Source of the DNA: Microbulbifer sp. VAAF005
GTDB taxonomy: Bacteria; Pseudomonadota; Gammaproteobacteria; Pseudomonadales; Cellvibrionaceae
Assembly: GCF_030012985.1 (NCBI RefSeq)
Contig: NZ_CP120233.1
Location: 2,579,501-2,643,500 of the forward strand
DNA: 64,000 bases
Direction of reading: 5' to 3'
In this document: positions 8,918 to 19,570 of the stretch, piece by piece
Layout of the letters: each line of letters opens with the position of its first letter
Position numbering within the stretch: the stretch's first letter is position 1
The notes under the pieces: generated by a model
What the model was told of the DNA's origin: nothing
What the model saw: the letters and a program-made list of their open reading frames with translations, nothing else
Databases searched by the model: none
Program-made: the position numbers and the translations under genes

Positions 8918-9364
8918 ATGAGCACTCTCAAGGAAACCCTGACTCAAGCCACTAAAGACGCAATGAAAGCGCGAGACAAAGAGCGCCTGGCCACCCTGCG
9001 CCTGATCAACGCCGAGATCAAACGCGTTGAAGTCGACGAGCGCATCGACCTGGATGACGCCCGCATCCTCGCCCTGCTGGACAAAATGACCAAGCAGCGC
9101 CGCGACTCCATTACCCAGTACGAGAAAGCTGGACGGGCTGAACTGGCAGCAGTAGAGCAGGCTGAAATTGAAGTTATCCAGGAATTCCTGCCGAAGCAGC
9201 TGAGCGAAGCTGAGATCACCGATATCGTTGCCTCCGCCGTCAAAGACACCGGTGCCAACAGCATGGCGGATATGGGCAAAGTCATCGCCCAGGTTAAACC
9301 CCAGGTGCAGGGCCGTGCAGATATGGGCGCGGTGAGCAAACTGGTGAAGGCCCAACTGGCCTAA
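8918..9364 (+). CDS. GatB/YqeY domain protein
   Basis: This is a 148-aa mostly helical protein of the YqeY family. It begins with an amphipathic segment (LKETLTQATKDAMKARDK) followed by RLATLRLINAEIKR, and its C-terminal half resembles the tRNA-binding tail domain of GatB, including the MGKVIAQVKPQVQGRADMG segment. The role of the stand-alone family is not settled; a tRNA-related role is inferred from the GatB similarity. It lies between rpsU and dnaG, its usual place in Pseudomonas-type gammaproteobacteria, and ends 15 bases before dnaG. Confidence 0.88.
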   Translation: MSTLKETLTQATKDAMKARDKERLATLRLINAEIKRVEVDERIDLDDARILALLDKMTKQRRDSITQYEKAGRAELAAVEQAEIEVIQEFLPKQLSEAEITDIVASAVKDTGANSMADMGKVIAQVKPQVQGRADMGAVSKLVKAQLA

Positions 9365-9379
9365 GCTGAGCGAATCCCC

Positions 9380-11344
9380 ATGCCCGGCAAGATACCCCAG
9401 CACTTTATCGACGATCTGCTCGCAAGGGCAGATATCGTCGAGCTGGTGGACAGCCGGGTCAAGCTGCGTAAAACCGGCAAAAACTACTCTGCCTGCTGCC
9501 CCTTCCACGACGAGAAAACCCCATCGTTTACCGTGAGTGCGGACAAGCAGTTTTATTACTGTTTCGGCTGCGGCGCCAATGGCAATGCCATCGGCTTCCT
9601 CATGGAGTACGACCGCCTGCCCTTCCCAGAAGCGGTGGAAAAACTCGCGGCCACCCGTGGACTGGAAGTTCCCAGGGAACAACTGGCACCGGGGCAAGAA
9701 AAGCGCCAGCGGGAGAGTCAATCTCTCTACCAGCTCACAGAGAAAGCCGCCGACTACTACCGTGAACAGCTCCGCAATAACCCCGCCGCAGGCAATGCGG
9801 TGGCCTACCTGCGCAATCGTGGCCTCTCCGGTGAGATTGCCCGCGACTTTGGTATCGGCCTTGCGCCCCCGGGCTGGGACAACCTGCTCAATGCATTAGC
9901 CGATACCCCCGAGAAAGCGGATCAACTGGAATTGGCAGGCCTGGCCATTCGCCGCCAGGACAGTGATGGCAACACCAAGCCCAACGCGCGCCATCACTAC
10001 GACCGCTTCCGCAACCGTATTATTTTCCCGATCCGCGACCAGCGCGGGCGCGCCATCGCCTTTGGCGGGCGGGTACTGGGCGACGATAAACCCAAGTACC
10101 TGAACTCCCCGGAAACCCCGATTTTCCACAAGAGCCGCGAACTCTACGGCCTGTGGGAAGCGCGCCAGGCCAACCGCAATTTAGAGCGCCTGATTGTGGT
10201 TGAAGGCTATATGGATGTGGTGGCCCTGGCCCAGTTCGATATCCGCTGCGCCGTCGCCACCCTGGGCACCGCTTGTGGCGAAGACCACATTCAACTCGCC
10301 TTCCGCCACACCACGGAACTGCTGTTTTGCTTCGACGGCGACCGCGCCGGCCGCGCTGCCGCCCGCCGCGCTCTGGAGTCGGCCCTGCCGCAGATGCAGG
10401 ACGGGCGCAGCCTGCGCTTCCTGCTGCTGCCGGAAGGCGAGGACCCGGACACCCTGGTACGCCAACTAGGCGGTGAACGTTTCCAGCAGTTAATTAAGGA
10501 GCAGTCCCTACCGCTGGAAGATTTTCTCTTCGACTTACTCAGCGAAGATATCAACTTACAGACCATGGATGGCCGCGCGCGTCTATCCAAACTCGCCGCC
10601 CCACTGTTGGACCTGCTGCCCGATGGCGTCTACCGCCAGCTGATGTTCCAACAACTGGCCTCGCGCACCGGGCTCGATAAGGAAACCCTGCAAGAGGTTA
10701 TCCGTACAGAAAAAGCTCGCACGCCGCAGCAGCCCCACCCGCAACCTACAGCTGCACCAGGAGAGCCAAACCTAGCACCCTCCCCTCACGAGGAGCTGGA
10801 GCACCGCACACCGCCGGAACCCTGGCAGCGCGAAAGCAACTTCAGCGAAAGTGCAGCACCGAGTTACGACAGTCCGCGCCGCCAGAGCCAATATCTCCTG
10901 CCGCCAGAGCGCATGCTGATCGCCCTGCTATTGCACCACCCGGAGCTGGCAGCACAAATCGAAAATCCACAGCAATTCCCCATCGAGGGCAATGCAGACC
11001 TGGCATTGTTCATCCAGCTGGTAGAACTGTACAAAAGCCGCCCCCAATTAAATTTCTATCAATTGATCGGCCACTGGCGTGCACACCACAGCGCAGAATC
11101 TTGCGATACCCTGGCCAAGCTCGCTATTTCTCCACTGGTATCGGTCGCGCGGCAACTCGCCCAGGATGACAGCAACCTGGAATACGATCCGCACACCGAA
11201 TTTAACGACTGTCTGCTGCGCCTGAAACAAGCTGCAGACAAACAGCGCAACCGCGATTTACTCGATCAACTCAGGAACAGCGCCCAGTTGAGCCCCGAAG
11301 AACAACTGGCTCTATTAGCCAATTGGCGAAAAAAGCAGAATTAA
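9380..11344 (+). CDS. dnaG: DNA primase
   Basis: The 654-aa primase has three parts. An N-terminal CHC2 zinc-binding domain (CCPFHDEKTPSF ... CFGCGANGN, residues ~40-65) is followed by the catalytic TOPRIM core with VVEGYMDVVALAQ (~residues 272-284), the metal-binding FDGDRAGRAAA segment and EGEDPD, and by a C-terminal helicase-interacting domain after a Pro/Gln-rich linker (~residues 450-510). It synthesises RNA primers at the replication fork with DnaB. Order rpsU-yqeY-dnaG-rpoD is the conserved macromolecular synthesis cluster. Confidence 0.96.
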   Translation: MPGKIPQHFIDDLLARADIVELVDSRVKLRKTGKNYSACCPFHDEKTPSFTVSADKQFYYCFGCGANGNAIGFLMEYDRLPFPEAVEKLAATRGLEVPREQLAPGQEKRQRESQSLYQLTEKAADYYREQLRNNPAAGNAVAYLRNRGLSGEIARDFGIGLAPPGWDNLLNALADTPEKADQLELAGLAIRRQDSDGNTKPNARHHYDRFRNRIIFPIRDQRGRAIAFGGRVLGDDKPKYLNSPETPIFHKSRELYGLWEARQANRNLERLIVVEGYMDVVALAQFDIRCAVATLGTACGEDHIQLAFRHTTELLFCFDGDRAGRAAARRALESALPQMQDGRSLRFLLLPEGEDPDTLVRQLGGERFQQLIKEQSLPLEDFLFDLLSEDINLQTMDGRARLSKLAAPLLDLLPDGVYRQLMFQQLASRTGLDKETLQEVIRTEKARTPQQPHPQPTAAPGEPNLAPSPHEELEHRTPPEPWQRESNFSESAAPSYDSPRRQSQYLLPPERMLIALLLHHPELAAQIENPQQFPIEGNADLALFIQLVELYKSRPQLNFYQLIGHWRAHHSAESCDTLAKLAISPLVSVARQLAQDDSNLEYDPHTEFNDCLLRLKQAADKQRNRDLLDQLRNSAQLSPEEQLALLANWRKKQN

Positions 11345-11486
11345 TAAGCGCCAACCCCTTGAAAACTGCGGGCTCAGCACTATATTCACTCACCCCGCCG
11401 GGCGGGATCGGGAACCCCAGCACCCTAAACATCGCACCTATGCCGTTACTTGACAGCTAGAGTGGTTATTGCTAGTGCAAATACGC

Positions 11487-11492
11487 TATAAT
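11487..11492 (+). promoter_or_regulatory. Possible -10 element upstream of rpoD
   Basis: A perfect TATAAT lies 48 bases upstream of the rpoD ATG in the 195-base dnaG-rpoD gap. No good -35 is found at the right distance: a TTGACA occurs about 31 bases upstream of TATAAT, too far for standard spacing. A separate rpoD promoter is plausible but weakly supported. Confidence 0.4.
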
Positions 11493-11539
11493 CCCGCGTC
11501 TTTGTCCCGTATTTTCATTCCCAGAATTCAGGGTTGTGC

Positions 11540-13402
<1,863 letters not shown>

Positions 13403-13412
13403 GCGCTAGACT

Positions 13413-13440
13413 AAAGCCCGGTTCAACCGGGCTTTTTTTT
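13413..13440 (+). terminator. Intrinsic terminator after rpoD
   Basis: Stem AAAGCCCGG / CCGGGCTTT with loop TTCAA is followed by eight T residues, 10 bases after the rpoD stop codon. Confidence 0.92.
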
Positions 13441-13492
13441 GTGACATAAAGATGACCTCCCCGCGCAGGCTTAGTGAAAGCAGGAGATAAGC

Positions 13493-13912
13493 ATGCAAAA
13501 AGAAATGGCGAATAAGCAGGAAAAATCTGAAGAGCTTGCCAACAAGCCCGGCAAGAAAGGGTTTGCGCGCCTCCTGGCTGCCACTAGCTACTCCAGTCAG
13601 GGGCTCGTCGCTGCATGGCGCAATGAGGAAGCTTTTCGCCAGGAAGTGATTGCCGCCTGCCTAATGGTGCCTCTCGCACTCTGGGCCGGGGAGACACCTA
13701 CTGAACGCGCCATATTGATTGCAGCCGTGATGTTTGTCCTCCCAATCGAACTTATCAACAGCGCTATTGAGGCGACCGTGGACCGCATCGGTCCCGAGAA
13801 ACACCCGCTGGCCAAGATTGCCAAAGACACAGGCTCCGCCGCCGTGGCCGTCGCCCTCTTCGCTGCATTCCTGGTTTGGTGCTGTATTCTTATCCCCAAA
13901 CTGCCGATTTAA
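13493..13912 (+). CDS. dgkA: Diacylglycerol kinase (prokaryotic type)
   Basis: The 139-aa inner-membrane protein has three predicted transmembrane helices (about residues 55-70, 75-95 and 115-135) and the DgkA signature ELINSAIEATVDRIG followed by HPLAKIAKDTGSAAV, which form the active site of the trimeric kinase. It phosphorylates diacylglycerol to phosphatidate, recycling lipid from membrane-derived glucan synthesis. The ATG at 13493 has AGGAG seven bases upstream. A charged N-terminal extension of about 20 residues is longer than in E. coli DgkA. Confidence 0.9.
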   Translation: MQKEMANKQEKSEELANKPGKKGFARLLAATSYSSQGLVAAWRNEEAFRQEVIAACLMVPLALWAGETPTERAILIAAVMFVLPIELINSAIEATVDRIGPEKHPLAKIAKDTGSAAVAVALFAAFLVWCCILIPKLPI

Positions 13913-14131
13913 ATACTTTAGTATGGGATTTTGACCTCCATTTCACATAAACAAGACAGCTGTACCAATTACAGCTTCTAGTTAAGACTATCGAACCAGT
14001 TAAGGTGTTTGGCAGCTTTCATAAGGTGGAGGTCTACCCCATAAAGATTCAGTTGTTGGCGAAAGCTTGAGCAACAGGGAAAGAAGATTTCTTGAATTTG
14101 CCCATATCAGCCTTGAGCGCTAACAAAGGCA

Positions 14132-14160
14132 TTGATTTGCAAGGGAAAATCTTGTATTTT
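14132..14160 (+). promoter_or_regulatory. Predicted promoter of the tRNA-Ile2 gene
   Basis: TTGATT (14132-14137) and TATTTT (14155-14160) are spaced 17 bases apart, 37 bases upstream of the mature tRNA 5' end. The rest of the 285-base gap between dgkA and the tRNA shows nothing else recognisable. Confidence 0.5.
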
Positions 14161-14197
14161 TCCCAACCGCTTGCAACGATCCTCGCAAGCAATGTGT

Positions 14198-14274
14198 GGG
14201 CCCTTAGCTCAGTTGGTTAGAGCATCCGACTCATAATCGGCAGGTCCTGGGTTCGAGTCCCGGAGGGCCCACCA
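14198..14274 (+). tRNA. ileX: tRNA-Ile2 (CAU anticodon, lysidine-modified) with encoded CCA
   Basis: The 77-nt cloverleaf is complete: acceptor stem GGGCCCT/AGGGCCC, D-arm TAGCTCAGTTGGTTAGAGC, anticodon loop CTCATAA with CAT at its centre, T-arm GGGTTCGAGTCCC, discriminator A and CCA. The general design follows bacterial tRNA-Ile2, whose C34 is converted to lysidine by TilS to read AUA; an elongator Met reading is less likely given the sequence. The Tn7-like element begins 27 bases after its 3' end, with the gene left intact, so this gene is probably the attachment locus. Confidence 0.88.
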
Positions 14275-14296
14275 CCTTCTTATGTTCACAATACGT

Positions 14297-14301
14297 TGTG
14301 A
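14297..14301. repeat. 5-bp target-site duplication, left copy (TGTGA)
   Basis: TGTGA directly precedes the left terminus of the element and is repeated at 43079-43083 directly after the right terminus. Five-base duplications are characteristic of Tn7-family transposition. Confidence 0.88.
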
Positions 14302-14450
14302 TGTGAGTGTAACGATAAGTTGTCGCAATACGACATCTTATGGTAACTATCACCTAACATCTCACAGAAATTCAAGCAGTTACGCCTGTGTGACAGCTTA
14401 TGGTTCCTAAATAAAAGTTCACCTTTCACTAAATACCCCATAAGTTGTCA
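14302..14450. repeat. Left transposon end with TnsB-type binding repeats
   Basis: Four related 13-14-base motifs are visible: ACGATAAGTTGTCG (14312-14325, forward), CGACATCTTATGG (14331-14343, reverse), TGACAGCTTATGG (14391-14403, reverse) and CCATAAGTTGTCA (14438-14450, forward). The last overlaps the tniQ stop codon. Spaced repeats of one motif behind a TGT terminus are the standard layout of Tn7-family ends. Confidence 0.8.
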
Positions 14451-15818
14451 TGTTTTACGGGATTGCTTTGGTACATTCTTGGAGCAGCCCCTTCGTGTAC
14501 TTTCACTATACCTTTTAATCGCTTTCTCTTTAGCTAGGTTTAACTGCCTTTGGGATGTCCCCTGAAAATCAGTAGACTTAAGTTCCGCCATAATATGAGG
14601 CCAGTCCAACGGGCGTTTTTTTGAAGCACAACGTTGAACTGCCAAGTTCATTTTATACTGCAGCGAGCTCTTGATACGTTTGCGGCGATCCATTTTCAAC
14701 TTTTCATACAGTTTGGAAACACTCTTCAACTCTTCCCGAAAGGCGTTTTCAAGCATTCCTGTACTAACCCCAAATTTCTTAGCAATTTCAGATCTAGCCT
14801 CCGGCTCCCTCTTTCCAGCCAAAGTCTCATTTAGATATCGTGAAATATCTGGCAAGTGTACCCGTAAGTCCTTTTTAACATTAAAGTTAAACTGCTTTGT
14901 CAGGTACCCCACGGACTGCAGAAGATCCTCCAGCCTACCAAATAAAAGACTCATTCTAGGCAACTGAAGCCCGTCGACTATTTTTGCCAAAGACTCAACT
15001 GAAACACCATGCTTATAAGAACACCAGTCTTTAAGTGTCATATTATTTATCCCAAAACACTCTGCTAAAGTATTTAGCCCATCAGCTCCCCCTTTATCTA
15101 CAAGACCCCTTAAATTTCTGGATAGTATCTTTAAATCAAACTGAGAAATTTCAGTTGCTCCCGGTATAAAAATATCCATTCTTGCTAGATAGCTCTCTGC
15201 TTCAGCTTGGCTATGGCCATCTAAGTCGCAAATGATATGAGGTGCTTTCGTGAGAGAGGTGCCACAGTAATGGCAAAAACCAGGCTCATATTTATTTGAT
15301 ATAAATGGTTGACGCTGATAACAAACCCCACAGCAATAAGAGAGGCTGCAAAGGTGCTTTGCGCAATACTGGGAAATCGCGAGAGACCAATAAAGTTCAT
15401 CGGCAACTTTCGCCTCAGATTCAGGACGTTTTATTGCCATTGATTCACGATAACATTGGGCACACCACTTCTTTTCCTTGGCAATAAACCCATGTGCCAT
15501 CCTGTCTAAAATATCACTTAAGTAGACAAAGGATGACGGCCAATAAATACTCTTTCCTGTAATAGTCTCCAAGCGATTCGTGACTGTTGCAGATTTAGCT
15601 GTTAATGAATTGCAAAAATTAGCTACATCTCGACCAAGACCTATACCATGTGAAGCATTATTCTGCAAAACAACATCTGATATAAATTTCGATGGGTGCA
15701 TTCGATATTTCCAGGAAATTCTTGCCATTAATGAAACATTTGACTCCGCCTCGACTCCCTCGTGAATTCTTATAGGGAACGGTGTAATCCTGTGATTTAA
15801 GAAAGGGATTACTCTCAT
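14448..15818 (-). CDS. tniQ: TniQ/TnsD-family target-selection protein
   Basis: From the ATG at 15818 the protein is 456 aa. It starts RVIPFLNHRITPFPIRI, the TniQ N-terminal style, and has four zinc pairs: C119/C122, C152/H155, C163/C166 and C182/C185. A C-terminal region of about 250 residues with HTH-like segments (near KKFGVSTGMLENAF) resembles TnsD-type DNA-binding extensions. In Tn7 systems such proteins choose the insertion site; here the tRNA-Ile2 gene is the likely target. The frame is open upstream into tnsC, giving one 733-codon frame, but AGGTGG six bases before the ATG supports independent initiation. The stop codon lies within a transposon-end repeat. Confidence 0.82.
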   Translation of the reverse strand: MRVIPFLNHRITPFPIRIHEGVEAESNVSLMARISWKYRMHPSKFISDVVLQNNASHGIGLGRDVANFCNSLTAKSATVTNRLETITGKSIYWPSSFVYLSDILDRMAHGFIAKEKKWCAQCYRESMAIKRPESEAKVADELYWSLAISQYCAKHLCSLSYCCGVCYQRQPFISNKYEPGFCHYCGTSLTKAPHIICDLDGHSQAEAESYLARMDIFIPGATEISQFDLKILSRNLRGLVDKGGADGLNTLAECFGINNMTLKDWCSYKHGVSVESLAKIVDGLQLPRMSLLFGRLEDLLQSVGYLTKQFNFNVKKDLRVHLPDISRYLNETLAGKREPEARSEIAKKFGVSTGMLENAFREELKSVSKLYEKLKMDRRKRIKSSLQYKMNLAVQRCASKKRPLDWPHIMAELKSTDFQGTSQRQLNLAKEKAIKRYSESTRRGCSKNVPKQSRKT

Positions 15819-16929
15819 CTCAGCCCACCTTATCTCTTGTAGGAGAGCGCTGCCCTGGATTCTTGCCCCTAGAGGAGTTAGGCTTGCTGTTTCTTTTTTC
15901 TCTGGCTTCCCACCTAAGATATCCCAAATTTCATCATCACCCGGCTGCCTAAAGAAGGCTTCACCCTCTCGAATAGCTTCCGCAATAGTTTTTATTTGAC
16001 TATTTTTCAGTCTTGTTTTATCCAGATGCTTGATAGAAAGGACTTTGTCTTTATCCTTCAAAGCCATATTTAATGCTCTGCCTAACCATTCTTTTAAAAT
16101 CCCAATACACCCACAACTCCCTATGAAAACAGCCTTAGCATTCTTAATAAGACTTGGCTCCATCATGATCGGCATATAAGCTAGCAGCCCTGAATAAGCC
16201 GAACTAAATTTAGCAACATCTCCCGGTCGTCTTATCGAGTAGGCAGGGTAATCCATAATCCCCACTCGCCGAGCTAATTGATCACTCATTTCTAAAGAAA
16301 AAGAAATCTCATAGGTCCCTAGACCTACGAACCTACAACCGCTTCTGTTAGAGATGCCTTTGAGTATATCCATATTTTTTTCTCCAGACTGCCCACCATA
16401 TTTAAAGATATGCTGGACTTCATCTACAATGATGTACTTTACACCGTAGTCTCGAACCCTGGAGAGAAAGTCTCTTTTCAGGGATATTTCATTTCTATTT
16501 TGAGAAAGGTACTTCCTCCCAATATTAGAACCTTCAATTTTTGGGTGACCGTATATCTTTATGTTTTGTAATTCACCCATCGCATTAAGAAGCTCTGAAT
16601 AGAAATCTTTCCAAGAAAACTTGCTCCCCCAAGACATCAGCCTCAACATAGATCATTGGCAATTCATTCACCTGCTCATTAATTACATCTACATTCTTAT
16701 AGGCTTCTCGCATTAAATATTCAGAAAGGCATGTTTTTCCAACACCTGTTGGCCCTTGAACTAGAACAACATCCTTTTCCAATGAGTCGAAAAAAAGTTC
16801 CTGAAGATGCTCATATGCACAATTAACAGCATCATGCTTCATGAAAAAGCCTGATTTAAAGTATTCAATCTTTTCCATGCCACTAGCATTCTTCAAGCTT
16901 TCTGGAAATTTCGCACTTGGATGCCACAT
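15819..16929 (-). pseudogene. tnsC: TnsC/TniB AAA+ ATPase, frameshifted
   Basis: TnsC is the ATPase that links target recognition by TniQ to the transposase. The 5' part from the ATG at 16929 has the Walker A motif GPTGVGKT (about residue 60). The 3' part, in another frame, carries Walker B YIIVDEVQHIF and the rest of the ATPase. The two frames meet at a G5 run (16626-16630): dropping one base, or adding two, joins EADVLG to GSKFSWKDFY, giving about 365 aa, a normal TnsC/TniB length. Sequence error, a real mutation or programmed frameshifting are all possible. The ATG lies two bases after the tnsAB stop, with AAGAGG upstream. Downstream the frame runs into tniQ without a stop. Confidence 0.8.
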
Positions 16930-16931
16930 AT

Positions 16932-19394
16932 TCAAACCTCTTCATCTGAATCCGGGATAGATATATCCCAGTCAACTGATGACCACTCATCACACTCAGA
17001 CTCTTCTAGGCCAGGGGTGCCAAATTGATTATTATTAACTTTAAATTTATTACTTGATGAACCAGAGCTAAGCTCCCTTTTCTTGAGATTAGCTTTAGCA
17101 CCTTGATTTAGCTCTTCAACAAAACCTGCGAGATCTGCTCGACCAGTATCTTTTGATCGTTCATTTATATACAGAGTCTGACGAGCTACTTCCGCGAGAA
17201 TGGCACCCTCCAGCTCATCTACACGGCGATGTTGTGGCTTGGTTGCCTGGAAACGTATCCATCTATTTTGGTAAAAAACAAAGATATAATTAAGGTCAAA
17301 TGGATCAAACCGGATATCCACTGCAATACTTTCTCGAGAAGCAGATTTCAAACATATATGCCAATAGCGAACTCTATTAACCTGAATCGCAGAGTTTCTC
17401 TTCAACTTTGTGCCACTGCGTGCTGGAGGCAACAGAACGTTCATAAGAAAAATCTCATTAAACTCGATTTTTCTAGAGTAGCTAAGGCCAAACCTTTCGA
17501 TTGATTTATCACGTATTTGGGCAGGAGATAATCCACCGGTTTTGATACTCTGGTGATTAAACTTATCTATATACTGTAGAAGCCCATGATAAAAATCTAC
17601 CGGCTCCCAAATAGACAGGTTTTCGGGATTATGGCTCTTTGAAACCTCTCTAATATTTTTTGCTAACTTATTACTTCCACTTAGGTTGTCTAGAAATATC
17701 GTATTCAATGAACCAAAGTTACGCTCAACTGCCGACCCACTCCTTGGCTTTCCTTCTCTTGAAATTATCGTAGTCCTATAGCGGGCCATTAAAGTTTCAA
17801 AATAAATGCTTTGAAATTCCTTTCCTCCATCAACCACAACAGCTTCGGGAAAGATCTCATGAGTTTTTACCATTAATCGTAGCGCCGACATCACAGAGAT
17901 ATTGGATGGATGCCTAAATGAAAGATAACAACTCAGAACATAACCTGAATATTCATCAACTATGGTAGTTAACCAAGGCTTACCAAGATTCACACCCTCG
18001 ACCGAAACCAACTGCAAATCAATCTGTGTATGATCTATATGACAGCGCTGTAAAAAACGATTAACTCCAATTAGAGGAAGCTCTTTATGTTTCCCATCCA
18101 CACCCTGATAGGTTGTATATTGATAGGCACTTTTTGCACCCTCTCGGACTTTCTTTGAAACCACCTCTGCTATAGGTAGGATTCGCCTTCTAACAGATTT
18201 TTTAGAGGGCGGAACTAGTCCTCTCTCTGTACATTCTCCACAAATTAACCCATAAATATGTGGGAAATTTTGATTGTCGCTATTAAGGAAATTTGACTCT
18301 ATGGTTTGCTGAATAATCAACTCGAGTTCTTCAGGAAGTTTTTCTACATAATTACCTTTCTTATGGTGTTCAGGCTGCAGGCCATCGATCCCTTTCTTAC
18401 GATAAGCACTCAACCAACGTTGCAGTGTCCGTACGCTAACCTTTGCTTTATTTGCCACATTTACAACACTCTCCCCAGCCAGGACAGAATTAACTAAATT
18501 AATACGCGCCAGACTCGCCTCAATTTCTTTAGGTGACGCATCTAGGATAATACGGTCACGTACAAAATCGGAGGTCTTCTGAGTCATTACCCCTTTTAGC
18601 TGATTTGGTTCAGCAGCGATTAAAACTCTCTCTGGTTCATTTAGTCGACAATTCTGCAAGTCAACATAAAGTGACTGTTGGGCTATTGCCTGCATCACTC
18701 TATCGCGCGTAACTCCGGCTATTGAGCCTTCAAGTACATTGAAAGGCTGTGGACCTTTGGCCAGAAGTAACTCCTTACAAAGAGTCCATAAACGTTGATC
18801 TTCCTCAGAGGTCATATCGGGAAGGTAGTTATAAAGTAGTGCAAGATTATCTATGTAGATGGGGTTGATTTCTTTGTCACTTACTATCCGGTACGCTAGC
18901 CCAGTACCCTCTAAATAGTCTGCCATCGGAGGGATCTCGAAGCATTTTAACTCTTCGTTCCATTGATAGCGGCCAGGTGTTTTACTGGCCAATTTCTGCA
19001 AGGCGTCAAACGGCTTGCACTCCTCAAAACCAATAAAACCATCTGCGATGACAAAAAAGTCCAGTGTCGTAGGCACCCTTACATAACGCTTACCGCTACG
19101 ATATGACAGCACTACCTTGTGGAAAGGCTGATCCCAGTACCCCAGTACTTTGGGGTCGAACTCCTTTAGGTAGATGGAGGACAGCTCTAGTGTCCGACTC
19201 TCAGCCTGGATAGTGAGCCCCATTTTGTGACTAGGGAAGCGACTAGTGATGTTAGGCCCCATAGAGCGAGTTCGAACCCTACGCGCAGGCGGGTTGGATA
19301 TGATTTCTTCCACAATCCTCAACCCTGTCTCAGTAACGCCATTTGACTGACAAAAGGTTAAGTAGCGATCAAGATTTTGTAGTTCATCCGACAT
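16932..19394 (-). CDS. tnsAB: TnsA-TnsB fusion transposase
   Basis: This 820-aa protein joins two Tn7 activities. Residues ~35-195 match a TnsA-type endonuclease that cuts the 5' ends: E65 (in AESRTLELSS), D112 (TLDFFVIADG) and the ExK pair E125-x-K127 (FEECKP). The rest is TnsB-like: an HTH with VNVANKAKVSVRTLQRWLSA (~311-330) and an RNase H-fold DDE core with D454 (CHIDHTQ), D522 (VVVDGGKEF) and E557 (SGSAVERNF), the last pair 35 residues apart. A Ser/Asp/Glu-rich tail follows, where TnsB proteins contact TnsC. The ATG has AGGAG nearby. A TnsA part predicts cut-and-paste transposition. Fused TnsAB proteins are known in some Tn7-like groups. Confidence 0.87.
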   Translation of the reverse strand: MSDELQNLDRYLTFCQSNGVTETGLRIVEEIISNPPARRVRTRSMGPNITSRFPSHKMGLTIQAESRTLELSSIYLKEFDPKVLGYWDQPFHKVVLSYRSGKRYVRVPTTLDFFVIADGFIGFEECKPFDALQKLASKTPGRYQWNEELKCFEIPPMADYLEGTGLAYRIVSDKEINPIYIDNLALLYNYLPDMTSEEDQRLWTLCKELLLAKGPQPFNVLEGSIAGVTRDRVMQAIAQQSLYVDLQNCRLNEPERVLIAAEPNQLKGVMTQKTSDFVRDRIILDASPKEIEASLARINLVNSVLAGESVVNVANKAKVSVRTLQRWLSAYRKKGIDGLQPEHHKKGNYVEKLPEELELIIQQTIESNFLNSDNQNFPHIYGLICGECTERGLVPPSKKSVRRRILPIAEVVSKKVREGAKSAYQYTTYQGVDGKHKELPLIGVNRFLQRCHIDHTQIDLQLVSVEGVNLGKPWLTTIVDEYSGYVLSCYLSFRHPSNISVMSALRLMVKTHEIFPEAVVVDGGKEFQSIYFETLMARYRTTIISREGKPRSGSAVERNFGSLNTIFLDNLSGSNKLAKNIREVSKSHNPENLSIWEPVDFYHGLLQYIDKFNHQSIKTGGLSPAQIRDKSIERFGLSYSRKIEFNEIFLMNVLLPPARSGTKLKRNSAIQVNRVRYWHICLKSASRESIAVDIRFDPFDLNYIFVFYQNRWIRFQATKPQHRRVDELEGAILAEVARQTLYINERSKDTGRADLAGFVEELNQGAKANLKKRELSSGSSSNKFKVNNNQFGTPGLEESECDEWSSVDWDISIPDSDEEV

Positions 19395-19474
19395 GAAAGC
19401 TCCTACGAGACTGAGGGCAGCCCGATAAACAAACAGCAGCTACCCTCGAACTCTCAGCTCGTGATACGTATTGC

Positions 19475-19570
19475 TTGACGGAAAACTGATAGAGAAAGAT
19501 ACTCAATGTGCCTATACGAAGAGCAATCTTCCCTAAAAGCCGGAATCAAGCGATTGATTTCGGTTTTTTT
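19475..19570 (+). ncRNA. Candidate small RNA with own promoter and terminator
   Basis: A TTGACG box (19475-19480), 17-base spacer and GATACT box (19498-19503) form a promoter-like unit. It is followed by about 30 bases with no reading frame and then a hairpin CCGGAATCAA (19540-19549) / TTGATTTCGG (19554-19563) with a GCGA loop and seven T residues. The predicted transcript is about 60 nt (roughly 19510-19570). It lies in the 400-base gap between tnsAB and the hsdS gene, which diverge, so the terminator has no upstream protein gene to serve. This is inference from signals only; the rest of the gap shows nothing recognisable. Confidence 0.4.

Noticed and set aside
8864..9721. Long open frame antisense to yqeY and dnaG
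   Set aside because: It is a shadow of strongly supported genes and encodes no recognisable protein.
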